Shown here in pieces: positions 24,741 to 35,336 of a DNA stretch of 64,000 nucleotides. Source of the stretch: Nymphaea colorata (lineage: Eukaryota; Streptophyta; Magnoliopsida; Nymphaeales; Nymphaeaceae); contig NC_045144.1 of assembly GCF_008831285.2 (NCBI RefSeq), forward strand, positions 15,115,858 to 15,179,857. Reading direction: 5' to 3'. Both the position numbers and the translations under genes were made by a program. The notes below the pieces were generated by a model that was given only the letters and a program-made list of their open reading frames with translations, was not told the origin of the DNA and ran no database searches. Position 1 is the stretch's first letter, and each line of letters begins with the position of its first letter.

Positions 24741-26732
24741 TAGTTAACCAAAAGTGGAGGATGGATTTGCAAACTTGTGAGTAGAAGTAAAAGTCTGGAA
24801 CTAAAGAAGCTAATGATTTGGTAATTTATGGGAAAATTTTTTTTTTTTAATTTACTAACTCATGACTAAGAATTATATCTGTTCAGCTACCAATGAAATG
24901 CAATGGATGGGAATGAATTTGATAAATATTCAATTATAAAGCTTTTTGCATGCTAGAATAAGCTGAAAGCAAACTCACAAAAGGTCAAAGGCAACAATGC
25001 ACCTTTTTCGGGCAACTGCGTGCCCACTTGACATTTTTTTCAGAAGCGATTGGAATATCAAACTTCAACACCACATATTCTTGGTTTGCTAAATCAAAGT
25101 AGATTAGAAGATTTAAGGATGAAGCATCCTAGAATAAACCTTTCACACACACACACACCAGCAAGAACACCAGCTTTCACATGACAGGCTAAAAATATGA
25201 CTCTGGGAATGAAAGCAATTTTCTGTTGTCATACATACAACCTTTATGAGATTGATTAGCTAATTTTTCTTCTATGGATTGTTACTATAGTTGCCAGCCC
25301 ATAGACATCAATAATATATGTGCACTTTGGAGAATTCAACAAGTAGTTATAAGCAAAACGTCAAGTGTACGTCATAAGACTATGCGTTATATCTAACCCT
25401 AATTGCACTTTGTACAATATCGTCAACAAGATATTATGTTCGCTTAAGGGTGGAGGCACTGTGTGGGTAATTGCCTATATAGGACAACAAACAGATGCTT
25501 CTTTTCATATTGACACTTCAAGGTAAATTTTTTCATTTACATATGTACCCATTTAAAATTTAAAATTTTATAACTAGTGCTCCAATTAACTAGAATTTTC
25601 TGACTTTGCTCCTGGTGATTCGCACACCTGTTCTTTTGAAGTGGGAAACGGGCTCAGCGGTTCATCATCTCAACCTTTGTGCACACCTTGGTGCTTTTCC
25701 TGAATACGAAAGTTGTAATGGCTTTGACAAAATCCACGACTCTTCTTGATTAATATGAACATGGTGTTGACTTTAAAAGAAAGAGTGCAGGGTACTCTAC
25801 CTGTAACTTGTCGAGACCAATAGTGTCTTGTTTTGCCCATCCTTATTACTCTTATCTCCAATATCTTTTTAATAAGTTTCCAACTTCTAGTTCTGCCGTT
25901 CAGTTTGAGATATATATTTCTTTTTCTTTTTCTTTTTGTAAATATCTTTAAACTAATGGCACCTTGATACTCTTTTGTTCTTAATGCGATAATTAACAAC
26001 TCTCCTTAAGGTAGGATAGAGGGGAAGCCGTGCGGTTTTATGAGAGCCATGATATGTTTTGATATATATTGCACTTTCTAAGTGCTCAAGAAGTAAAAGA
26101 AAAAGAAAAACTTGACAAAAAATGTGGTTTTGCCTCCAAAATTACGTTTTTAAAGTGTTGGGGTGCATGAAAACTAAACCCAGTCTTGACAAACCTGTTC
26201 ACACCCGCCCCTACCACTATGGCACTATGTTATTCACAAAAATCAGGTTTGGATATTATCATCCAAACAAGCAAACCAAGCCTTAAAGGTTGTGCCTGTT
26301 TTACTATCTACGGATTTAAGGTCAGGACACACTCTCCATCCCCACTCATCGGACCTTAAATCCATGAGTTTTCTCAGTTTGTTTAACGTAAAGATCTACC
26401 AATGTCACACACTTTAATGCAGCATTGGATCAAACCCAACCTAAAAGTTGGTAAGAAAATTGGTTTTATGGAAACCAAGTTTTAAAAACTGGTTTAGGTG
26501 AAGTGTCATCTCAAACGCCCCCAAAAGCTTTTAATTTCATAACCACAATCGCGTACTCTATGTACTAACAATCACACAAAGGATTTTTTTTTTTTTTCCT
26601 GCAAGTCAAAGCAGAAACCGGGAACAGTTTGCGTAACCAGCTTTCCATTATTGAGGAATTTAAATCACGTCAGCCATGGCAAGCACAAAGACTGAATTCC
26701 ATCGCAATCTTGAAGCCACATGTAAAACGACG
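24741..26732. other. Intergenic, no supportable gene
   Basis: AT-rich sequence downstream of the copia remnant and of the PP2-like gene. A basic 109-codon minus-strand ORF (25999-25670) has no recognisable domain. A short (CA)n lies at about 25146-25158. Confidence 0.5.
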
Positions 26733-27952
26733 TTATATTCCATCACCATAGCACATCTCATTCGGTGGAGGCGACAACTGAACCCCATGGGCGCCTGAGA
26801 AGCCATTTTCCGACGGTGAGGTCAACCATTTCTGCGGATGGACCGGCCGAATCTCAACTCCGGCAAATACGAGGCCACTCTTCCAGGTCGGCGACCTGCC
26901 CACAAGACGAAAAGTGATGTAATCACCATTTATACAGGACGGCCGGAACCTCCCGGCTTCCACTCCCAACCAGTCTTCGTTGTCCAGCCTGATCAGGTCA
27001 GGGCTGCCGGCGTTCAAATTAATTTGGCGTTTGGATATCAAGATGCCGTCTTTCTCCAGGACAGCGAGCTCCGCCGGTGCCTCCAGACCGTGAACGGGGT
27101 CCTTGTGTTTCAGGACGTAGACGACTGAGTAAGTGGTGTCCTTGTGGAGCAGAGTGCTTGTGTCCAAACCTCCCTGCAGCGACAGTCCCCAGATCCGCAG
27201 AAGCTCAGCCTGCACCGGAAACCTGCTAATTGTATGAACATGATCATCAAAAGCTTGCAGACGCATGCATGTTCAACTTTTCTTCAAAAAGAAAGGACAG
27301 AATCTGTTAAGACAGTAATCAGATGTTGCATGGCGGCAACAGCACTTGGGATCAGCAATTATGGTTCTGACGGAATTGTGGAACGACTGGTAACTTAATT
27401 AGTAGAGTAAAACATGAGGACGTTGTTCATCTTACAGATGAATCTGTCCTAGATGGAGAAGATACCGAATATATAATGCTATTGCATTTTAAATTCGAAC
27501 TTAAGTAAATTAAATTTTCAAAGAATACAAATTCTGCAGATGCGATTTAGGTCATGGAAAACTTGAAAGTACCCTCTCTGTTTGATTTTTCTACACAATC
27601 ATAGGCTCCGAAACATGAAGATGGTAAGCCTACCGTAATCATCTAGGTTTACCGTAATCATCTAAGTAAATGAAAAAGGAAACACAGAAGTTTTACACTT
27701 GAAATATTGTAGTAAACAAGATTTTGTTCAATTAGATTGCACCCAATTCCCATTCTTGGGCAGGATTCCAAAATCAAATTGGTGGCATGAAGATGCAACC
27801 GATGATCAGGGGCAATAGGAAGCATATGAAGAGACGCAAAATACAGTGCGGGAGGACCTTGAATTATGTAGAGGTGTCATCCTCCAATTCGACGGATTGT
27901 CGGATCCGTAAACCAAGATGGACTTCACAGATTTCACGATGGTTTCAGCCAT
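26733..27952 (-). CDS. PP2-type (phloem protein 2-like) lectin, two exons
   Basis: Exon 1 is 27952-27858 (ATG to a GTCCTC donor) and exon 2 is 27225-26733 (after an ATTAG acceptor to the stop); phases match, giving 195 residues. The C-terminal three quarters fit a PP2 domain: SRFPVQAELLRIWGL near the start, TTYSVVYVLKHKDPVHGLEA in the middle, and WKSGLVFAGVEIRP at the end, the last being the classical PP2 closing motif. Exon 1 supplies NPSNWR, in the place where PP2 proteins have a W-D-P-x-Y-W-like segment. No F-box precedes the domain, so this is a PP2-A-like stand-alone lectin rather than an F-box/PP2-B protein. PP2 lectins bind N-acetylglucosamine-type glycans and occur in phloem or in stress responses; the function here is inferred from the family. 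The tail after VEIRP adds about 38 residues. Confidence 0.82.
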
Positions 27953-28044
27953 GGATGGCAGCTAGAAAGGAAATTACAGGAGGCCGGGAGGAGAAGGAAG
28001 CACGAGGTGTGCTTCCTTGATGTGGAGCAGGGTCACAATACTTC

Positions 28045-28052
28045 CTTTTATA
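28045..28052 (-). promoter_or_regulatory. TATA box of the PP2-like gene
   Basis: The minus strand reads GTATAAAAGG, a near-ideal plant TATA box, 93 bases upstream of the ATG at 27952. This leaves a leader of roughly 60 bases. Confidence 0.7.
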
Positions 28053-28055
28053 CTC

Positions 28056-30239
28056 GAGGATCTGGAACTTTGAAAAGGTCCCCACCTGCAACCTCATACA
28101 AGAAAATGGAAAGGCGGCGAAAACCGCCAGATGCTGAACTTTGAATAAACAACTGCAAGTTGTTTCTATTCTTTCCGGTGGGTTGTGTTAGTCGTCACTG
28201 ACGACGCATTAATTTGTGATTAAACATTCTCGATTATCGTTCCTTTTTTTTTATTTACTTATATATATATATATATATAACGCAAAAAAAAAAGACGTGG
28301 ACTACAAGTAAGTCTACATTATGTGTACACAAAGTCTCCGGTTTCTTAGTTTCCTAGTTTTCAAATTTCAAGTCGTTTTTGACAAATCTGACGCAATGAT
28401 AAATGAGAATGTCGAGCAGTAATAAATTATAGGCCTGGCATCCTGTCCTTTTTAAAAATAAAAAATATATTTTATGATTAATTATAATAATATATATTAT
28501 TATATGTATATATCAAAAAATATATAAAAAATGTTTTATCCAGACAAATCAAACTTAGTCAAGCCAGTATAAATTTTGAGGTCGAATGAAACCTAATACC
28601 AAATACCTGTATCCAACGGGATGCCCAAGCTTAAGTAATATATATTTTAATTCTCATTATTAAGAGTGGTTGTCAGCAGATAGGACTTTGAAGACAGTTT
28701 TATATAGCTTCATTATATATATATATGTATGTTTTATATTAAATTTATACATTTTAATATAAATTTGTAACAGTATATAAGCTATAGATGGGACACAAGT
28801 TATAGGTTGATGGTCGAGTACCATCAAGCTGCAATGAGATTTTAAGAATTTCTTCATCTAAATGATCAAATAAATTTCAATGACAAAAAAATATAAGGCA
28901 ACAATTTTAAAAATCTAATACCTAAGTCACGTTGTTAGTTCAATTCTATATAAAAATTTAGATATTTTGCATCCATCCGTTGGATTTATGAAATCTAACT
29001 GAAAAGTAGCCTAATCAGAGTTTCAGAGTTTGAGAGGCTCCACACAACAAATATACGCAAAGAAAGGAGAAATGTTTTGAAAAGTATTGATTTTTTTTTT
29101 TTAAGTCTTTTTCACCTTTTTCGATTTTTAAAAAATTTCACTTTTCTGCCGGCGAAGGAATCGCCCACGGCATGTCGACCGGTAGAGACGAGGGAGCTCC
29201 GAACACGCCTTTCAAAGACGTCAAATGCGGAAGTTTCTGTACAAAAACCTCTCATGTCCTTCAGCATAAGCCCAGCGATGCGCGAAGTTGGATGATGGCT
29301 TGGTCTTCTTGCAGGCTAAATCCCTCTATTGATGTGAGGCCTCAGGGGGTCGACTTACGATTTGGTAATGGAGGACCGTGACAGGGGAAAGATGATCTTG
29401 TAAAATGAAGAAAACCTCGTCTGCCTCTCTCTCTCAGCAACCCTGCTTTTGTCATGCCTCTCTCTCTCTCTCTCTGTGCAACCCTAGTTTCATGATTTCA
29501 TCCTTTCTCCCATGCGTGCTTGAAGAAATAAGGAGGACAAAAGGTGCTCTCTTCCCCTTTTTATACTTTTCAATAGGAGGCGCGAACCCATGTCGAGGGT
29601 GAATTAACGCCTCATCTGCAGCGGTGGATGTACCTCCACCGTACACCTATAGTGGTGATATTTATCGCCGGTATAACTGAGTCTCCCACCATCATGCACC
29701 AATATGGCATATATAACCAGGTTTCATGCTACTTGATGTATATAATCAGGTTCTACTTAATCGGCCCAAAAGGCAGTTAAATTAGACGTTTCTCCAAATT
29801 CACATACAAGGGCCACATTGAATGTTTGTAACGCTTTCCAAAGATCAAATTTCTTCTTGATCAATGAAGGAACTATATCAACATTTTCCTTCAACAAAAT
29901 GCCGAAGTAGATGAATGGACTCATTCCAGATCAAGAATAATCGCAGCAAATTTTTTAATAACACAAATTTCTATTTCTCAATGATATCCATGGGTGAGAT
30001 GATTGGCAGAATTAGGTGAACCCATTTCATAGAAGTTCATTGATATTTTTTTTTTGTAATGCAAATCTGCTGTTAACATCAAAAGGTTGACTTCTAATCT
30101 TGATTAATTTCAAAATTCAGTTTGAATATGTGTAAGCTTTACATCCACCAAGTGATAAAAAATTATCGTCTTTGAGTACTTCAAGTTCATATGAAATATC
30201 TAACCTAAGACTAATCAACTTGCCTCTATTTAATATGTA
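28056..30239. other. Intergenic, mostly unassigned
   Basis: AT-rich apart from a GC-richer island at about 29150-29640 holding short ORFs on both strands and (CT)n tracts (29428-29476). The island resembles a broken promoter or first exon, but no protein family is recognisable. Short (AT)n at 28260-28280. Confidence 0.45.
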
Positions 30240-31134
30240 GCTTAACGTAACACCTCCTTCATCCCATTACAAGAGTTACCTCCTTGATCCCTTGACTAGA
30301 GGCACATGCACAGAGACACATAAAGAGAGAGAAAAATGAAAATGTATAACAAAATTTGGGAACAAGAAGCCTCTTAGATATAAGAACAAACTGCAAAAAC
30401 AAAAAAGAAGAACAAAATATACAAGTAAGCAATACAATAAAGTAGAATAAGAGGGGTGAGGAGAGAGTGGATAGACAAAGCGGTAGAATCACTCAGCAAC
30501 AAACGAAATATGGTGTCATAGCTGAATAGCAAAGTAGAGATCCCCCTTCACAAGGCGTGCCACAGAATCCAACGATGAGAATATGCCTTTGAAGACCCTC
30601 TTGTTGTGCTCCTCTCAAATGTGCCACAAAAAGGATATGACCCACAACCTCCAGACACAACCCCAAAAAAAGGGCAGGTGAGGAGACGATGAGAGGTCAG
30701 CAAAACAGAGAAAAAGGGAAAGAGCAGCAAGCAGACCGCACCAAAAGTGAGAGGAAGAGGCGTGAAAGATGAGAACATTCCAATCACTTGGGGATGACAG
30801 GTCATATTTGAAACAGATGAAAAGATTGATGAGGGAATATTCAGCTGTCAGATGCTACCACCAAAAACACAAAGAGGACTCACACACTCGACTAAGATTG
30901 GTAACCCCAATACCTCCAAAGTTACGAGTATTGTGACCGGATACACATGAATAAGAGAAAGGTGACATTTGGAGGAATTAATAGAAAGACCCAAGATGAG
31001 CTCAAAAACTCAAAGGATGAGCCAAGTTCTCCCAATCTGTTGGTTAAAAATAGTACCAAACAGAAGAAAGTCGTCAGCATAATGGAGGGTGAAGAAGACC
31101 TATAAGTAAGGGAATGAATGTCGTGTGAAGAAGC
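30240..31134 (-). mobile_element. LINE reverse transcriptase remnant, 3' piece
   Basis: On the minus strand from about 31095 the sequence reads LHYADDFLLFG, the A/FADD catalytic box of L1-type LINE RT, then LILGLSINSSKCHLS and LEVLGLPI, as in plant LINEs. Further down, a segment resembles the C-terminal zf-RVT region (NKRVFKG, SLDSVARLVKGDL). Stops and frameshifts break it. Its N-terminal half appears at 33990-34900, so the two pieces were probably one LINE. Confidence 0.72.
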
Positions 31135-32099
31135 TGTAATCACCCCAAATTTTTTTAAAAGACTATGTTATTTTACCCAAGGGCAAAACCCAAATTTAGA
31201 GGTAAGATTCAAATCCAATGGCCAACTTTTAGATCCACATTAAATCCAAAACCCAAATTCAGATCTAAATCGAACATTTTAGACCCAAAATTTGAATCGC
31301 ATTCAAAACGACAAAATTTGAGCATCGCGCGTGCACAGACCTTACCTTTGTTTTAAAAACTCATTTCTCATGCCAAAACATTTTCTAAACCCAAGTCGCA
31401 CGCTCGAACGAGTCGACAATCGACTAAACCAAAATCAGATTTGGAGCGAGTTCAGAGTCGCTCAAAATGGAGTCGACCACCCTTTTATAACAAAAAAATT
31501 ATTTTATATCCTTTTAGATAAATCAAACAAGAAAAAATGAATTTTTAAAAAATATATTATGATTCCTATATAAATAGAATTTTTATATATATTTATTACG
31601 AAAGTGCAGGCCCCCCCTCCTCCCTTTTCATTTTTTTTCATGCAAAAATGCCCCTCTAGGGGTGGTTTTGGTTCCCTTGAGTGGGCAATAGCCCTGCCCA
31701 CACCTCGTTGGCAGTGCTAATGGCATATCCTATTTAGTCAAAACCTATTTTTCTAAAAAAAATTTAAAAATAATTCAAAATTTTTTGAAATTCAGATGAA
31801 AATGTTGAGAAATTCAAAAAAAATCAAATTTTGGGTTTTGGCTCCAAATCTTTTATAAATACCCATCACTTCGCCCCCTCTTGGACAAGAGTGGCTCTTA
31901 GAAAAAACCGTACAGTATTCCACTTGAATACTTAAAGTTTCTCTTGAGCTCTCTTTTTCTCCCTCTTCCTCTTTCCATTTCTCATCTTCCTCTTCAACTT
32001 GGAGCAAGCTACAACTCTCTTAGAGGCATCATCTTTATTATCTTGGAGATTCTTTCAAGGTAAGTCCAAGATCATTTCAAGCATTGTTTCTTTCTTCAT

Positions 32100-32410
32100 T
32101 TTTCTCTCATCTTCATCTCTCCATAGCCAAAGGAGATAGCACTCAACCTCTTTTTAAAGACAAGAGGCTATGCTCAAGTGCACCGATAGCATGAGAAAAT
32201 GAGATGATATTTTATTTCCATGCTTGAGTAATGTTATTTCATTTCTTGAAAATAGACTTGCCTTGCTTCACCTTTTTCTCTCTTCTTCATTTCCCCATGG
32301 CTAAAGGAGATAGCTCTCAATCTCTATTTTAGAGTCAAGAAGCTATGCTCAAATGCACCGAGAGCATGAGAAGATGAGATGATATTTCTTTTCATAGTTG
32401 AATCATGCTC
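32100..32410. repeat. Diverged internal tandem duplication, period about 175 bp
   Basis: AAAGGAGATAGCACTCAACC near 32129 recurs as AAAGGAGATAGCTCTCAATC near 32303, and both are followed by a matching GCTATGCTCAA-TGCACCGA-AGCATGAGAA run and GAGATGATAT. The copies lie in the leader-like part of the insertion. Confidence 0.8.
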
Positions 32411-33093
32411 TTTTTTTTTTTGAATATTGCTTTGTTTCAAGTTATTTGATTTTTCCTATCTATACGTGAATGTATGGCGAGAATGAGAGTATGGTTTGAG
32501 AATTTTTACCTTTATATTAATTTTTGAGGTTGGGACTTGTCCAACTCGGGGAAAACCCTTACGAAATATGTATATTTTAATATGCATTTGCATGTCATTT
32601 TGCTCGATAGTTTTTTTTATCATCCGATTTGGAACCCTAATGAGCACCTTATCCTATGGTTTGAGTTTCTTTCATACCCAACGGTGAAAGAAACATATTC
32701 CATTGCAACCAATGGAATAATAACATTCTATATTTATATAAATCATTTTTTCCAAAACATTTTCAAAAGAATACCCTCTTTAATGCGGCCTTGGAGACTT
32801 AACTTAGGTTCTTGCATGAGCCCAAGTTCCCTTCCTGCCTATATCAAAAATTGAAGTCGGCTATTTTCAAGTCATTTCTTGATTTTAATACTCATGAGGA
32901 CATATACGTATATACATGTTATATACGTATACGTGCACATGAATGTCTTTCTTTGACTTTCTCTTTTTATGATTTAACATACTTCTACAAACTCTCATAT
33001 ACGTATATATGAATATATATACGTGTATTCAATTTTAAAATCTCTCTCTCTCTTTCTTTCTAAAATGATATTCTCTTTTCTACTTTGATAAGC

Positions 33094-33101
<8 letters not shown>

Positions 33102-33151
<50 letters not shown>
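33102..33151. repeat. (AT)n microsatellite
   Basis: About 25 AT units with CT-rich flanks on both sides. Confidence 0.92.
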
Positions 33152-33155
<4 letters not shown>

Positions 33156-33424
33156 CTCTCTTTCTTTTAAATCTTTGATTTTGTGATTTTCAAGATCTCT
33201 TTCTTTCTCTTCTTCTCTATATTTTCTTATGATCAAATATCTCATCTTGTGCATCATTTTGGACATTTTTTCTTCTCCAAGATCATTTTCATTTACCGAC
33301 TTCACTAAGACCACAAATCAAGTAATGAACCAATATTGGATTCATGTTTGATGGTCTACAACCCCAATCCATTTTCAAAAATTTTTCTTTCTTATATATG
33401 ATATCTATCAAAACAAAAATCTTA

Positions 33425-33503
33425 GATGTATGTTGTGGTAGAAATGGTTTAGATGAATGTTGTGGTGGGAATGCTTTAGATGAATGTTGTGGTAGGAATG
33501 AGT
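33425..33503. repeat. 27-bp minisatellite, three units
   Basis: The unit TTAGATGAATGTTGTGGTAG (plus GAATGGT) occurs three times with few differences. Because 27 is a multiple of 3, it yields a nine-residue repeat in open frames on both strands (for example LDECCGRN), which explains the ORFs here. Confidence 0.9.
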
Positions 33504-33989
33504 CATTTTTCTTCCAATCATATAGGATCAATGCATCCATGCATTCACCTCCACTTAATATCACAAATGAACACAATCACATCTCTAGAAGAACTTAAAA
33601 AAGATGATATGGAGTTCTAATTAGATGGTAACTGAATTAGAGCAAAATCTCAAACGTACTTAAAGTCTTAAGAGAACACTAAAATTACTTTAAATGATTT
33701 CTCAAGCTTTCTAAGTGATATTTCCCAATTCTAGCTTTCTTCAAAACGTTTCACATTTTCAAGTAATTCTTCAAGAATCTTTTTAAAAGTTTGAAACATC
33801 AAACTTTCAATATTTTTCTACATCGTATATAAAATGAAAATGATGTTTAAGTCAAAATGAAATGCATAAAAAATAAACATAGCCCTTGGATTGATTACCT
33901 CGGTAAAGGCACCAGGAACGGTTGATCCTCGTACCGACGGGCGAGTCCCTTTCTCTCTCACTTTCAAAATAAAATCTCATTTTTCTGGA

Positions 33990-34900
33990 GCACTCCAAAA
34001 CCAAATACCAAAAATTTTGGGGATGCAAACAGAAACTTACGACCACAACGTGATGAAATAAGACAGAAAAACATTTGACAATTAAGTTGAAAAGCAATTA
34101 CGATAACGAGCAACCCTGACGGAGGCCGTGACCAAGATCGAAGAATTCGCCACACATCCCATTGAAGAAGACTGCAAGCTGGGCTCCAGTGACAAGGGAA
34201 ATGATCCACTACCGAAAGGGGTGAATGTCTGGCAGTGGGATACCGAAGCGAATAGGCTTAAAGTAGAAATCGTGAAAATGAGTGGTCAAAGCTAGGAGAA
34301 TGTCACAACCAAGAAATACCTTGTGCCCAGTAACCATGGACAGAAGCAATGTCTGACGGTTCCTTTGAAAGCAGCCAAGTGGAAGAACCTAGAGTTCCGA
34401 ACTCCATACGAAATCCAACTCAACCTTGAACACTGTTGTCAGTGAATGGACTTCATAATTTGGCACTCCTTAGCAAGATACTAGAGACATAAGAGGTGGG
34501 AAGATTGATCCATAGAAAAATTGACAGATGAATGACTGGAGGAACAAGATCTCCTCATTCCAAGCGGTCACCTCAGAAAACTTGCCACTCCAGAAAATGC
34601 ATTTTTAGGCAATAACCTCCTTCCTAATGCAATGCAGCTTATGCGAGAGCCCAAAAACAGCCCACCTACCATTGATGGTGTGAGCCCACCACCTAGGGAC
34701 GGCAACCACAAAGGACTCGTCTTGGAGACACCAAAGCTCAAAGCAGAACAAGGTGCACCTGGTTCCAACCCTACCTCAAAAGTTAAAGGAGTAGCGGAGC
34801 ATGATTAGACAAGTGCCTCGGTCTGAGAACCAAGGATGACGATGAAAAAACAAAGAATAGTTCAGGCGAGAGGAAGACACGCTCCAGCCTTCGGAGAATT
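33990..34900 (-). mobile_element. LINE reverse transcriptase remnant, 5' piece
   Basis: The minus strand from about 34900 holds a LINE-like segment upstream of RT, then AQLAVFFNGMCGEFFDLGHG joined to LRQGCSLS, the RT motif LRQGxxLSP-like box, at about 34160-34100. After it the LINE similarity is lost near 34000. The catalytic ADD box and the C-terminal part follow at 31100 and below, across the inserted block. Confidence 0.7.
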
Positions 34901-35336
34901 GGGAGGATTCTTTGAGCGTGAGAGAGAGAGAGAGAGAGAGAGAGATCAAAGATAGAATTTCTTAACCTTGTAAAAGTGGTATAACAAAATCATTAAAAAT
35001 TTTAAGCATCTTAATGGTTACGAAAGTGAGAGTTCTTGTAAGAAGTACAAAAAGTAGCCCTATTTGTCTATGTCTCACAAGAATGTATATATAAAGAAAA
35101 CTTCTGCTACAAGGGGGAAATAAAAATAAAAGCAGCAACCACATGACAATTGGAATTGGATTTTTTATCCAAATCTTAACCTCATTCTAACATTTAAATA
35201 CATTAGATAACCAATTGATATTCTTCCATCCTAGCTCTCACAAGGCCCCTTGTAGAAGGGAGGTTGGATCTTTTGTTTTTTGTTTTTGTTTTTTTTCTTG
35301 ATCCATATATGTTATGCTTTCTCTATGTTTTTAGAG
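34901..35336. other. Intergenic with (GA)n tract
   Basis: (GA)n at 34919-34945, then AT-rich sequence without a recognisable feature up to the copia-like LTR. Confidence 0.5.

Larger units (their letters stand above)
31135..33990. mobile_element. Probable LTR-type insertion splitting the LINE
   Basis: This 2.8-kb AT-rich block separates two collinear LINE pieces. It begins TGTAATCACCCCAAAT, contains a TATA-like TTTATAAATACCCATCA at about 31854 followed by a pyrimidine-rich stretch and a AAGGTAAGT donor at about 32058, and has no coding domain. That layout (TG start, internal promoter, leader) resembles a long solo LTR. No CA end or target duplication was pinned down, so its class is inference. 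Confidence 0.4.
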
